From positions 1 to 40,689 of the forward strand of contig NZ_KB891238.1 of assembly GCF_000373365.1 (NCBI RefSeq): 40,689 nucleotides of DNA, in the 5' to 3' direction. The stretch comes from Parafrankia discariae. Lineage in GTDB: Bacteria > Actinomycetota > Actinomycetes > Frankiales > Frankiaceae. Position numbers and translations under genes: made by a program. Of this stretch, positions 9,032 to 18,165 are shown one piece after another. Position 1 is the first letter of the stretch. Each line of letters starts with the position of its first letter. The notes under the pieces are model-generated. The model was not told the DNA's origin, ran no database searches, and worked only from the letters and a program-made list of their open reading frames with translations.

Positions 9032-9052
9032 AACGATCTTCCGAAGGTCGTT
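9032..9052. promoter_or_regulatory. Near-perfect 21-bp palindrome
   Basis: AACGATCTTC and GAAGGTCGTT flank one central base, with 9 of 10 positions paired (10 of 10 with a G-T wobble). It could be an operator for the divergent kinase or lipoprotein genes, or the stem of a hairpin. It lacks a T-run, so a terminator is less likely. Confidence 0.35.
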
Positions 9053-9222
9053 TCACGCTACGGCTACACGCCAACCCGCCTCGCACCATCAGCAGGTATC
9101 ACACGGCGCGACAGGTGGCGAGCGGAGACAACTTTTTCAGCAACGGCAGTAGAGGCGAGAGCCGTAGACGCGACAATCCAAAGTCCGAGCCCATTGGGCT
9201 ACACGAGCCCAGTGCAAGAATG

Positions 9223-9234
9223 GTACACTTGTAC
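9223..9234. promoter_or_regulatory. Small palindrome GTACA-N2-TGTAC
   Basis: A 5-bp inverted repeat about 240 bases before the beta-propeller gene. Its right side reads TTGTACAGC, close to the outer part of the larger palindrome at 12495-12533 (CTGTACAGC). This might mean a shared TetR-type regulator, but the similarity is short. Confidence 0.25.
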
Positions 9235-9475
9235 AGCACCAAGGGGAAACCCGCGGGGCCCACTCGGCGACAAGTAGTTGCGATCATCTTCGTGCTCGTC
9301 AAGCCCCCTGGTGTCGGGCTTTCTCCCGGGCGGAGGAGTAGCGCATCGAGGGAAACTCCGCGCACCCGCTTCCCGTCGCCCCGTCCGCCGGTTCGCCCGT
9401 GGCTGGCTGGGCTACAGGTCACCACTCCACGGTCCTTTCATCACCGTCCCCGCCGAGGTTTTTGAGGAGAAAGCC

Positions 9476-11464
9476 ATGCGGAATACAAGACCCACCCCAG
9501 CGCGTCCACGAACACGGTCGTCGCGATGGTTGCTTCCGTGCCTGGTGGTAGTCCTGGTGGCTGTTCCCGCGTGTTCGGACTCGAAGAAGGACAAGCCGGC
9601 CGCCGCCGAGGCCCCGGGCGCAGCAGTCCCCGCGCCACCGAAACCGGAACCGATCTCCGTGCGTGAGCTGCCGCTGCCGCCAGTGGCACCCAGCGACGAG
9701 CCGGGCGCGTGCACAGCCGCCATCAATCCGCACGGCACGGGGTGTCATCAGCAGGAGCGGGGGCTTCCAGTCAGGCGGCTACCTGCCGGACGGTGAGCAT
9801 GTCACCGCACGGGTCTCGTTCGTCGGCGCGCCTGCCGCGCCCGATCCCGCGAGCGTCTACAGCGGGGACCAGCTGATCATCGTGAGGACCGATGGGAAGA
9901 CCTTCCCCGACGGCGACGCGTGGAAGTGCGTCACCTGCGGGGTACCGGCAGCGAACGCGAGGAGCACCAACCAGGCGATGGACTACCCGCAGCCGTTCCG
10001 CGACGGCAGGCGGGTGCTGGTCGGCACCAACATCATCGATTGCGGGGACCATTCACTCACCGACGATGCATGCACCCCGGCCAAGACCCACATCTACCCG
10101 ATCCGGTGGAACGACACTGCGGACGGCGCTGGCAAGGGGGAAGTCTCCGGGAGCTGCGCATTCACCCGGACGGCGTGCACCTCGGCTTCAACAGCTTCAC
10201 GATCGCGAACGGACGGTTTGGTCAGTTCGCCTACCTCGGGCGTCTGGAGTTCACTCCGGCACCGACCACCGGTACACCGCTGGCGCCACGGTATGACGTG
10301 GTCAACGTGACCCGGCTGTTCGACCCCACCGACATCCAGCCGGTCTCCGTCGACCCGAAGAACCCCGGGGTGCTTGTGTACGACCGTGACGCGCTGTCCG
10401 TGGGTGAGCTGCGGGGCTTCAGCGCGGATGGCAAGGAGGTCACTTACATCGGGTACCCGGAGGAGTCGTCCAACATCGACGTGTTCGCCGCCGACCTAAC
10501 AACGGGCACGGTGCGCCGGCTGACCGCGAACCCGGAGTACACCGACCCAGTAGACCTCTCGCCCGACGGCAACTGGACAGTCGCGATGGACACCTGTGGC
10601 TCCGACCGCCAGATGTTCCTGGCCGCCATGCGTGACGTCCCGCCCATCACCGACGTGATCGCTACCAGTGTGACGTCGTCGACCCGCAACAACGGGCCGC
10701 GGCGGTTCTTCCAGCCGATCCTCATCGACCGCTACGGCGACCGCGGCGACTACCAGGGCCAGCGGATCAACGCCTCCGGTGACGGAAGCCCGGGAAGCGT
10801 CAACGACCCCAACTGGAACGGCATGGCCGACCCGAAGTGGTCACTCGAGGGCACCAGCATCGTCTACTGGCAGGCCCTCGCCGTCTCACCGGCCTGTGGC
10901 GGTGAGAACCCGCTGCCGTGCGAGACGCCCACCGCGCAGGGCGGCCGGACCTACCGGATGATGATCGCCGAGCTCACCAGCCGCAAGCCCACGCCGGCGC
11001 CGAAGGTCACGCCGATCTCGGACGATGTCCCGTGGGGCCTGAAGTACGAGCCAGGCAGCGAGATCCCGACCCCGCTGCACGTACCCGCGGGCGCCTACAC
11101 CTTCGCCGGCGCCAGGGGCGGCTCGGCGAAGGTAGTGGTCACCGAGACCGCGGACAAGATCGCGATCGAGACCGTGGAGATCACCTACACTGCCTACACC
11201 GATAACGGTGTCAGCACGCTCAACGGCACCGAGAAGGTGACGGCGACAGTCCCGGCCCTGACCACATCGAAGGTCGACTGGTACTCCGACCTCACCCAGA
11301 CCGTCCACGCCAAGGACGGGACCACCACGACGAACACGAAGAAGACCAGCTCTGACGGCTTTCACCTGAGCATCGACGTCCTGACCAACATCTTCGACGC
11401 CACCGGCACGCTCACGACCATCATCGATGGCAAGGCCTACCGGCAACCGGCGAACCACAGGTAG
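9476..11464 (+). pseudogene. Secreted beta-propeller (TolB/PD40-like) lipoprotein with two frameshifts
   Basis: The gene begins at ATG 9476 (GAGGAGA upstream) with a signal peptide RWLLPCLVVVLVAVPAC and Cys in lipobox position, followed by an Ala/Pro-rich linker. The propeller part is split over frames. Deleting one T near 9745 restores NPHGTGCISRSGGFQSGGYLP. Adding one G to the G-run at 10136-10140 restores GAGKGGSLRELRIHPDGVHL. After that one frame runs to TAG 11464, with PD40-like blocks such as GFSADGKEVTYIGYPEE and VDLSPDGNWTVAMDTCGSDR. Joined, it makes about 660 residues. Both lesions are one-base changes, one in a homopolymer, so sequencing error is a real possibility. Homologues are cell-surface proteins of unknown ligand. 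Confidence 0.75.
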
Positions 11465-11726
11465 AACCGTCCGGCGCGCCTTTGATCTCACCGAAGGCGG
11501 ACTTCCCACCTCGTGTCGAGGGCGGCCCGTCGACGGTGGCGCCGCGACTTGCCAGGCGGTGTCTCCTGGGTCTCGGCGCCCCGCCCGTACCATGGGCTGC
11601 GGGCGGGTGCTCCTCGTCGAGGCGGTACCGCTCGACGGGATGTTCCGGGACCGCCCCGGGCCCTGAGCGCAGGGTAGGCCCGTACGGTGCGGCGCACCGT
11701 CCTGCTGGCATGGGAATGGCCGTAAA

Positions 11727-12347
11727 GTGGCGAGAGATCAAGCGACCACGTCGAACCGCCGAGTCGGTTCCCCCACGTCCAAGACCCGGAACACCCTGCT
11801 TGACTGCACCCAGTCAATGATGATCGATCAGGGTTACGCGGCCGTTAGCTATCGCGCCCTGGCCGCGCGGGCCGGTGTTGCGTCGAGCCTCGTCCAGTAC
11901 TACTTCCCGACACTTGACGACCTGTTCCTGGGCCTCTTGCGCAGAAATACCGACGCGCTCCTGCGCCGACTCTCCGACGCCAGCGAGACCGACCAGCCGC
12001 TTCGCGCGGTGTGGAAGTACGCCAACAGTCGCGCCGGCGCCGTCATACTGCTGGAGTTCATGGCTCTGGCCAACCACCGCAAGGCCATCCACACCGAGAT
12101 CGGTCGCGGAGGCGAGCAGGTCCGTCAGGCCCAGCTTCAGGCCGTCGTCAGAGCGTGGGCGCGGTACGGGCTGGACGAAGAGGACATCACGCCGGCGGCG
12201 CTGCTGTTCATGATGAACGCTATCCCGCGGATGATGCTGTTGGAGAAGACGTTCGGCACCCACACGGGCCACGCCGACGCCGTCCAGATCATCGAGCGGT
12301 TCCTCGATCGGATCGAACCCGCTCCCCGCGCGGCGGCGGAGGGCTGA
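11727..12347 (+). CDS. TetR-family transcriptional regulator
   Basis: A 206-residue repressor-type regulator. The N-terminal helix-turn-helix is TRNTLLDCTQSMMIDQGYAA, then SYRALAARAGVASSLVQYYFP, which ends in the TetR signature 'YYFxxxDDL'. The rest is an all-helical ligand domain. GTG 11727 is the first plausible start, with GGGAATGG upstream. It is followed 213 bases later by a TauD-type dioxygenase on the same strand, with a long perfect palindrome between them that is the likely operator. The effector is unknown. Confidence 0.9.
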   Translation: MARDQATTSNRRVGSPTSKTRNTLLDCTQSMMIDQGYAAVSYRALAARAGVASSLVQYYFPTLDDLFLGLLRRNTDALLRRLSDASETDQPLRAVWKYANSRAGAVILLEFMALANHRKAIHTEIGRGGEQVRQAQLQAVVRAWARYGLDEEDITPAALLFMMNAIPRMMLLEKTFGTHTGHADAVQIIERFLDRIEPAPRAAAEG

Positions 12348-12494
12348 TCGCCTCGCCCCCGGGCGCCGGGGCTGGCCACCCCCGCCTCTTGGCCCGTCGC
12401 CGCCGCGGCACGACCGAATCGGCGGCCTACCCGTACGCCAACTGATCGCGTCCAGTTGTCGGCTGCCGCGTTCTGGTGCGTCCGCGATATCCCT

Positions 12495-12533
12495 GCTGTA
12501 CAGTCGTACCTACTCTAGGTACGACTGTACAGC
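12495..12533. promoter_or_regulatory. Perfect 39-bp palindrome, likely TetR operator
   Basis: GCTGTACAGTCGTACCTA is followed by CTC and then the exact complement of the first 18 bases. It ends 27 bases before the dioxygenase ATG and lies just after the TetR gene. A perfect 18-bp arm is longer than one TetR dimer needs and could hold two overlapping sites. The position between promoter and start suggests direct repression of the dioxygenase. Confidence 0.7.
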
Positions 12534-12560
12534 GACATACTGCGGAAGCCTGGGAGCGTC

Positions 12561-13397
12561 ATGTCCGTCACTGTCACACCTCTCGGCCCCCACCTGGGCG
12601 TGGAGATCACCGGTATGTCCGGTGGTGATCTGCCCACCACGGCAGCCGCCGCCGCGTGCCTGGAGACCCTGGCGCGGCACGGTGTCGTCATCTACCGGGA
12701 AGCTCACATCAGCGACAGTGACCTGGTCTCCTTCAGCAGGCTCCTCGGTCGGGTCGTTCCGAACCCGACCGGCGAACACGAGCGCGCCGAGATCGCCACC
12801 ATCACCCTGGATCCGGCGAAGACCGATGCGACCCTCGCGTGGTACCGCAAAGGCAATTTCCTCTGGCACATCGACGGAGCCACCGACCAGCTACCGCAGA
12901 AAGCGACGCTGCTGACGGCACGCGAGGTGGACGAAACCGGCGGCGACACCGAGTTCGCCAGCACATACGCCGCCTACGAGGCCCTGCCCGATACCGAGAA
13001 GGTGGCGCTTGCCGAACATCACGTGCTGCACAGCTTCGCCGCCGCGCAGAGACGCGCCCACCCCGATGCCACGGACGAACAGCAGGCCAACTGGGACCGC
13101 GTGCCCACGCGGAAGCACCCCCTCGTCTGGACCCGGGGCAACGGCCGCAGATCGCTCCTCCTCGGCGCGACCGCTGGTGAAGTAGTCGGTCTGCCGCCAG
13201 CGGAGGGCGAGGCGCTACTGCAGCGCCTGCTCGAATGGTCGACCCAGCCACAATTCGTCCTGCGGCATCGCTGGCGCGCCGGTGACCTGGTGATCTGGGA
13301 CAACACCGGCATGCTGCACCGGGCTCTGCCGTTCGCCGCCACATCACGCCGGCTCATGCATCGGACGACGCTTGTGGGCGAGGAGGCCGTTGCGTGA
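12561..13397 (+). CDS. TauD/TfdA-type Fe(II)/2-oxoglutarate dioxygenase
   Basis: A 278-residue cytosolic non-heme iron oxygenase that couples 2-oxoglutarate decarboxylation to substrate hydroxylation. The iron ligands are visible: His103 and Asp105 in WHIDGATDQ, and His253 in MLHRALPF. The Arg that holds 2-oxoglutarate lies in the RRLMHRTTL segment. The N-terminus VTPLGPHLGVEITGMSGGDL is the family's opening. ATG 12561 has GGGAG upstream. Relatives cleave sulfonates, aryloxyalkanoates and similar compounds by hydroxylation. Control by the upstream TetR is inferred from the palindrome. Confidence 0.93.
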   Translation: MSVTVTPLGPHLGVEITGMSGGDLPTTAAAAACLETLARHGVVIYREAHISDSDLVSFSRLLGRVVPNPTGEHERAEIATITLDPAKTDATLAWYRKGNFLWHIDGATDQLPQKATLLTAREVDETGGDTEFASTYAAYEALPDTEKVALAEHHVLHSFAAAQRRAHPDATDEQQANWDRVPTRKHPLVWTRGNGRRSLLLGATAGEVVGLPPAEGEALLQRLLEWSTQPQFVLRHRWRAGDLVIWDNTGMLHRALPFAATSRRLMHRTTLVGEEAVA

Positions 13398-13858
13398 ACC
13401 GCGTGCCTCGACAGCGCTCGAACGCCGCGTGATCCGTCCACGTGATCGACGCCATGAACTGGTCGGACAAGGGCAGCGTGACGCTGGCACCGCACGGCCG
13501 GGTGCAAAACCTCGAAGGAACTGTTGCATACGTCGAGGTCGGTCGATCTTGACAGCAGATCTTCCCGCGAGCGTTCCTTCTCGTGGCCTCGTCAACTTGG
13601 TCACGAGATCACTCTTAGATTCGTATCCAAACACGGCCGAGTGTGACGGATGTGCGCGGCTGACGCCAAAATTGAAGGAGTCATACGCTAATATTCCGGG
13701 GCAATATCACGGAAGCGCCGTACGCGCCTGATCTTCCTTGAAATCGACGCCCACACTACCAGCGATCTTCGCGCCCTTTTCGGCTCTCACCCGATAGATC
13801 GCGCTGCAGAGTCGGATAAGTACGGGGCGCACACTTGAGATCGAGGACGGTTAGATCT
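13398..13858. other. Intergenic region without a recognised gene
   Basis: About 460 bases lie between the dioxygenase and the secreted hydrolase. I see a direct repeat CGTGATC (twice near 13434-13450), a possible TTGACA hexamer near 13550 and a short AT-rich inverted repeat ATATT...AATAT (13691-13707). The latter two may belong to the promoter region of the next gene. Frames in this stretch lack family resemblance. Confidence 0.4.
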
Positions 13859-16024
13859 ATGGCCTCCCTGCGCCACCGAACTTCATATCGACCGAAAGTC
13901 ACGGCAACGCTGCTGACCGTTGTTGTCGTGGCCGTTGCGGCCTCGTGTTCATCTGATGAAAAGGCTGCAGCCGCCAAGTCACCACCCCCAACGAAAGCCG
14001 ACGCAGGGCACTCGCTGAAGATCGACTCGAAACCACTCTCGGGACCAGTCTGCAAGACGGGCGAGGGTGGCACGCTGTTCGTCACCACGTCGTGCGACGA
14101 CCCGCTTCTCAACCAGCCGTACGTAGATAAGGACGAACGGCGAACTGTCACCGATAAAGACACGGGTGTCACGGTTGGCTACCGGTATGTTCACGGTGGA
14201 TTCCGAGAGAGTAAGGGTAAGTTCTCTTTCTATTTCCCCAGCGAGTACCAGGGACGCTTCTTTCAGCCCACCTACCCGACCGTTTCTGTCGAGGATGCGG
14301 CGCCGAACGACATCGCGTTCGCCATCTCGAATAACGCCTACCTGGTGACGACCAACAACGGTGGGGGTCTCCCGCAGGCCGGCGAGATCGGGGGCGTCCG
14401 CGTCAATGCGGCGGCCGCGAAGTTCTCGCGCACCGTCGCGGCGCAGGTGTATGAGGACTCTGCCCGGTCACGGGGTTATATCTACGGCGCGAGTGGCGGT
14501 GCCTACCAGACTCTCGGCGCTCTGGAGAACTCCGAGGACGTTTGGGACGGTGGCGTGCCCATGGTCCCCGGTACTCCGAACGCCATCCCGAGCAGCCAGA
14601 CGGTGTCGCTCCTCGGCCTGCGTGTGCTTCACGACAAGCTCCCCCAGATCGTCGATGCGATGGAGCCAGGTGGCAGCGGGAAGCCCTACGCCGGGCTCAC
14701 CGACGAGCAGCAGGCGGTACTGCGGGAAGTGACCCGGATGGGCTTCCCGCCGCGCGGCTGGTGGGACTACAAGAACATGAACACCGACTCGTTCGAGGCG
14801 GTGGCCGGAGGCGTCCGCATCCTCGATCCGACCTATGCCGACGATTTCTGGACCAAGCCCGGTTATGCCGGCACGGATCCGGCCTCATCCGTCGGCGCCT
14901 CCCGAATTCAGGCTGAGGCCGACGTCAGTGGCATCACTGGCAGCCCGGTCACTGGGCTGACCCTCTCCAGCGTGCCCCAGGGGGACCTGACGGGTGTCGA
15001 CCTCGTCGTCCTCACCGGAGCGGCAGCCGGGAAGACCATCCCGTTCGTGAAGGTGAGCGGCACCGAGGCCACCTTCGGTAACGGCGCGGACACCGCTGTC
15101 ACTGGTGCGCTCAAACCGGGCGACCGGGTCCGCCTAGACAACTCCTGGTTCCTCGCGATGCAGTATTACCAGCGCTACCAGGTCCCCTCGAAGGACATGT
15201 ACGGCTGGAACCAGTACCGCGATGTGAACGGGAAGCTGCTATATCCACAGCGGCCGATACTGGCCGGCCCGACCTTCGCCTCCGCGGCCAGTGGCGGCGT
15301 ACCCACCGGAAAATTCCACGGGAAAATCATCATGCTGGCGTCACTGCTGGACACGCTGGCTTTCCCCTGGCCCGCCGACTGGTACCACCAGCAGGTAAAA
15401 TCCTACCTCGGGGCGGAAACGGACAGCAACTACCGACTGTGGTACATGGACAATGCCTGGCACGGTCCCACACCCACCAGGCAGGAGTCCACACCCGACA
15501 AGGGGGCCGAAACACACGTTGTCGGCTACTGGGGTGAGCTCCAACAGGCCCTGCTCGACCTCGATGCCTGGGTCGCCCAGGGAACCCCACCGCCGCCCAG
15601 CTCCGCGTACACAGTGGACGGCGATTCCCAGGTGCGGCTGCCGGCCAGCGCGGACGAACGCCACGGCGTGCAACCCGTCGTCAACCTGAAAATCGATCAG
15701 GTGGGGTCCCGCGACATGAACGCCGCCGTACGCGTCGACGCCGGAGTCGGCCAGGAGGTGACGTTCGCTCTGACCGCGGAAGCGCCATCGGGCACAGGAA
15801 AGATCGTAGGGGTGGAATGGGACTTCGCCGGGACCGGCGAATACGCAGACCGTTCCACGGTCGACCAGCCAGACCGCTCGGCGCGGCTGACCGCCAGCCA
15901 CATCTTCAGTCAGCCCGGGACCTACTTCTCGACGGTGCGGGTCACCTCCGAACGCAACGGTGACCCGAAGACGCCATTCGGTCTAGTGAAGAATCTTGGC
16001 CGTGTCCGAGTCATCGTGAAATAG
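13859..16024 (+). CDS. Large secreted alpha/beta-hydrolase-like protein with C-terminal PKD domain
   Basis: An exported protein of 721 residues. From ATG 13859 (GAGGACGG eight bases upstream) the signal peptide is TATLLTVVVVAVAASCSSDE, with a lipobox-like Cys that departs from the strict consensus. The hydrolase part has a nucleophile elbow IYGASGGAYQ (Ser212) and a late His in MDNAWHGPTP (His535), compatible with an alpha/beta-hydrolase triad. The general layout recalls tannase or feruloyl-esterase relatives, but I cannot name the family with certainty. The last 100 residues (VEWDFAGTGEY ... SQPGTYFSTVRVT) form a PKD-type beta-sandwich. A frame-internal TTG at 13835 is an alternative start. 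It probably works on the cell surface on a polymer or ester. Confidence 0.75.
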   Translation: MASLRHRTSYRPKVTATLLTVVVVAVAASCSSDEKAAAAKSPPPTKADAGHSLKIDSKPLSGPVCKTGEGGTLFVTTSCDDPLLNQPYVDKDERRTVTDKDTGVTVGYRYVHGGFRESKGKFSFYFPSEYQGRFFQPTYPTVSVEDAAPNDIAFAISNNAYLVTTNNGGGLPQAGEIGGVRVNAAAAKFSRTVAAQVYEDSARSRGYIYGASGGAYQTLGALENSEDVWDGGVPMVPGTPNAIPSSQTVSLLGLRVLHDKLPQIVDAMEPGGSGKPYAGLTDEQQAVLREVTRMGFPPRGWWDYKNMNTDSFEAVAGGVRILDPTYADDFWTKPGYAGTDPASSVGASRIQAEADVSGITGSPVTGLTLSSVPQGDLTGVDLVVLTGAAAGKTIPFVKVSGTEATFGNGADTAVTGALKPGDRVRLDNSWFLAMQYYQRYQVPSKDMYGWNQYRDVNGKLLYPQRPILAGPTFASAASGGVPTGKFHGKIIMLASLLDTLAFPWPADWYHQQVKSYLGAETDSNYRLWYMDNAWHGPTPTRQESTPDKGAETHVVGYWGELQQALLDLDAWVAQGTPPPPSSAYTVDGDSQVRLPASADERHGVQPVVNLKIDQVGSRDMNAAVRVDAGVGQEVTFALTAEAPSGTGKIVGVEWDFAGTGEYADRSTVDQPDRSARLTASHIFSQPGTYFSTVRVTSERNGDPKTPFGLVKNLGRVRVIVK

Positions 16025-16031
16025 CTGAAGC

Positions 16032-16092
16032 GATCGCGGCGCCGGCCGGGGCGGAAATGTTCAGTACCAATCGTCCGGTCGACGCCGCGATC
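16032..16092 (+). terminator. Possible terminator with long stem-loop
   Basis: GATCGCGGCG and its exact complement CGCCGCGATC enclose 41 bases, eight bases after the hydrolase stop. Inner GGCCGG and CCGGTC can pair as well. CGTCTTCT follows. The long loop makes it a weaker terminator candidate than the one at 1605. Confidence 0.4.
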
Positions 16093-16180
16093 CGTCTTCT
16101 AGCATCTACGCACAGTTCCGTTGTGGCCACTCATTAATTCTGACGGATCGGCGCCGGCCGTGGCGCGGAGAACCGTCTAA

Positions 16181-16300
16181 GAGGGTGTCTCATGTGGGGT
16201 GTGGGAGTTTCTTCCAGCAGGTGAGCGCGGCGGCCAGGGCGAGGAAGCCGAGGAAGTTCCGGCCGTGGCGTTCGTAGCGCACGGTCAGCCGGTGGTACCC
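16181..16300 (-). mobile_element. Remnant of an IS5-type transposase (3' end and terminal repeat)
   Basis: On the minus strand the frame ending at TGA (complement of 16190-16192) reads YHRLTVRYERHGRNFLGFLALAAALTCWKKLPHPT. In shorter pieces, 'VRYERH', 'FLALAAALTCWK' is the standard C-terminus of IS5-family DDE transposases including the last helix. GAGGGTGTCTCAT (16181-16193) resembles the family's terminal inverted repeat. Upstream coding sequence is missing, because integrase sequence begins near 16320. This is therefore a one-ended deletion scar. Confidence 0.6.
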
Positions 16301-16319
16301 GACCAGGGTTGAACTCCCC

Positions 16320-17048
16320 TCTGGGAAACGACCCAAGGCACTGCTGTGGACGACAGAACGCGTCGCCCGCTGGCACGCCACCGGCGAGGTCCCCTCACCC
16401 GTGATGGTCTGGACCCCGGCCCAGACCGGGGCTTTCCTCGACCTCGCAGAAACACGGAACGACCGCTACTACGAGCTGTATCACCTCATCGCGCACCGCG
16501 GTCTTCGCCGGGGCGAGGCCTGCGGTGTCCACTGGACCGACCTCGACCTCGACGAGGGCAGCCTCACCGTCCGCTGGCAAATCACCCAGCACGGCGGGGA
16601 AACCGTGATGGGTGCCCCGAAGTCCGACGCCGGAGACCGGCAGATCTCCCTCGACGCCGACACCGTCACCGTTCTCCGGCACCGCCGCTCCCGCCAGAAC
16701 GCCCACCGTCTCTCCCACGGGCGGCACTGGACCGATAACGGCCTGGTCTTCACCGAGCCGAACGGTGCGCCGCTCATCCCCGACGACGTCACCTCCCACT
16801 TCAAAGAACTCGTCACCGCCGCCGGTCTACCTCCGATCCGGCTGCACGACCTCCGTCACGGCGCCGCCACACTCGCCCTCGCAGCCGGCGCCGACATCAA
16901 AACCGTGCAGGAACTCCTCGGACACGCCAGCATCGCGATCACCGCCGACACCTACGCCCACATCCTCCCCGAACTCGCCCGCGAAGTAGCCGAGAACGTC
17001 GCCCGCCTCATCCCCCGCCAGAAAAACGCACGCCCCATCAAGGCATAG
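16320..17048 (+). pseudogene. Tyrosine recombinase/integrase lacking its N-terminus
   Basis: This is the catalytic half of a phage- or AICE-type integrase. The visible frame starts inside PKALLWTTERVARWHATG, where no start codon exists before the IS remnant. It continues through VMVWTPAQTGAFLD to a full catalytic domain: Arg in HRGLRRGE, HDLRHG (H-x-x-R), LLGHASI and the nucleophile Tyr in TADTYAHIL. The normal N-terminal arm-binding and core-binding domains (about 170 residues) are gone. An internal GTG at 16401 could yield a 215-residue catalytic fragment, but such a fragment should not recombine on its own. It once presumably acted on the tRNA-Thr site 1 kb downstream. Confidence 0.8.
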
Positions 17049-17057
17049 ACAGAAAGG

Positions 17058-17097
17058 GCCGAGGGCCGGGTACCACGCCAGGTGCCCGGCCCTCGGC
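17058..17097 (+). terminator. Strong terminator hairpin after the integrase
   Basis: GCCGAGGGCCGGGTACC pairs with GGTGCCCGGCCCTCGGC at 16 of 17 positions, with the six-base loop ACGCCA. It starts ten bases after the integrase stop. Confidence 0.75.
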
Positions 17098-17210
17098 ACG
17101 CTGCCCATCGGCAGACCCCACCCGTGCAGGACGAGCCACCGTGGGATGGGTTGTGTGTCACGGCGGCACCGATCCCCCCGGAAGGAGGTGCGGCGCGGGC
17201 CCCGGCCCGG

Positions 17211-17834
17211 TCAGGCCATCAACGGGTGCGTCAGGAAACTGCACACGCGCGGCGGCGGAGCTGCCAGGATGGTGACCATCCAGGTACCGCGGCGCAAGGT
17301 GATCGACCTGTCATCACCGATCCTCGCGTGAGCGCCGAGGAACGGACTCCTACCGTGGCGGAGCCAATCCTTCCGGACCTCGTCCAGGATGACCCAGAGC
17401 CGGCGGGGCCCACCCTGCTGCACCGTCGGTGGTTCGACCCCGACCGCAGTGGCGCGGGCCCAGGATCCGTCCGGGTGGGCCATCAACGCGGCGTGCCGGC
17501 CACCGCAGTCCCGCAGTGGTCGTTCGGGCGATGGGCCTGGCGAGGGATTCCTGTGACACCGGTCAGGCGCGAACGGGACGATCCGACCGGCCGCAGACCG
17601 CGCGGGCACCACGAATACCTTCCACGCTGCGGGAATCTTCGGCATCCGACCAGCTCCGCCGCCCTGTTCACACCCACGCCACCACCATCGCCCCTGGACG
17701 CGCCGCGAACGTCCGATCGCCACCCCGGCGGAACACGGGATGGGACGGCGCAACAGCCGCCGCCAGCCGGCACGCATCGCTCTTACCGGCCCCAGCCGGC
17801 CACAGAACCACAGATGATGACGGAGCGTGACCAT
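17211..17834 (-). pseudogene. Possible decayed ATPase of an integrative element
   Basis: In the minus strand near 17780-17830 one frame reads VVLWPAGAGKSDACRLAA, a Walker A-like string. Another frame near 17350-17410 reads GPRRLWVILDEVRKDWLRHG, which looks like a Walker B strand (VILDEV) of a VirB4/TraG-type or other mobile-element ATPase. The two lie in different frames with stops between. Assignment to one former gene is an inference, and the limits are only indicative. Confidence 0.25.
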
Positions 17835-17921
17835 CCTCCGAGTGGTATCGCAGCCACAGGTTCCGCCTCAGGCGCCCGAAGAGAACGCCCCATTCATGAT
17901 CTTTTGAGCACGAACCTGCCG

Positions 17922-17943
17922 AATGCGCTCACAATGCGCTCAC
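17922..17943. repeat. 11-bp perfect tandem repeat next to the tRNA half
   Basis: AATGCGCTCAC occurs twice without a gap. AATGCGCACAC, a one-base variant, occurs again on the far side of the tRNA half near 18182. Such pairs beside an attachment core are candidates for integrase arm sites. Confidence 0.6.
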
Positions 17944-18010
17944 AAACCCATTTCGATCTTGAAAAGATGATCTCTGACTTTGCAAAACCGCAGGTCAGGG
18001 GCCATCTGTC

Positions 18011-18055
18011 TGGAGCCGGCGAGGGGACTCGAACCCCTAGCCGCTCGATTACAAG
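18011..18055 (-). tRNA. 3' half of tRNA-Thr (anticodon TGT); attachment-site core
   Basis: On the minus strand the sequence runs from the anticodon loop CTTGTAA through the 3' anticodon stem TCGAG and variable loop. It continues through a complete T-arm (AGGGG-TTCGAGT-CCCCT) and the 3' acceptor strand CGCCGGC to T-CCA. The 5' half is absent: the bases before the loop (TCCGT) cannot pair with TCGAG. A tRNA truncated exactly at the anticodon loop is the usual footprint of a tyrosine-integrase att site (attL, attR or attP). The complete tRNA gene should lie at the other end of the element or elsewhere in the genome. Confidence 0.8.
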
Positions 18056-18076
18056 ACGGATCACCGCGTATCGGAG

Positions 18077-18165
18077 CATACCGGAACGTGCCGCCCCGTG
18101 CCGCAAAATCCGAGGTCGGGGCGTTTTCCGTGCCGGAACGTGCCGGCAAATGCCGCGCCGTGCCG
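18077..18165. repeat. CGTGCCG repeats on a 10-bp period
   Basis: CGTGCCG starts at 18087, 18097, 18129, 18139 and 18159. The degenerate AATGCCG at 18149 and CATACCG at 18077 fill the gaps, giving runs of three and four sites exactly 10 bp apart. All face the same side of the helix. They lie 20-110 bases from the tRNA half. Phased direct repeats beside an att core are typical binding sites for an excisionase or the integrase arm domain. Confidence 0.65.

Larger units (their letters stand above)
8632..9475. other. Long intergenic region between divergent genes
   Basis: This 840-base stretch lies between the sensor kinase (minus) and the secreted beta-propeller gene (plus). I see no convincing coding sequence. 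It contains the 9032-9052 palindrome, a short inverted repeat TGGGCT-acacg-AGCCCA (9195-9211) and GTACA-ct-TGTAC (9223-9234). The base composition is more AT-rich around 9000-9060 than in the flanking genes, as expected for a control region. Confidence 0.5.
17098..18010. other. Decayed mobile-element DNA
   Basis: About 900 bases lie between the integrase terminator and the tRNA half. Minus-strand frames carry scattered pieces that resemble a P-loop ATPase of an integrative element (see 17211-17834). The plus-strand open frame crossing this stretch has no family character and runs through the antisense tRNA, so it is not a gene. I see no intact gene here. Confidence 0.45.
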
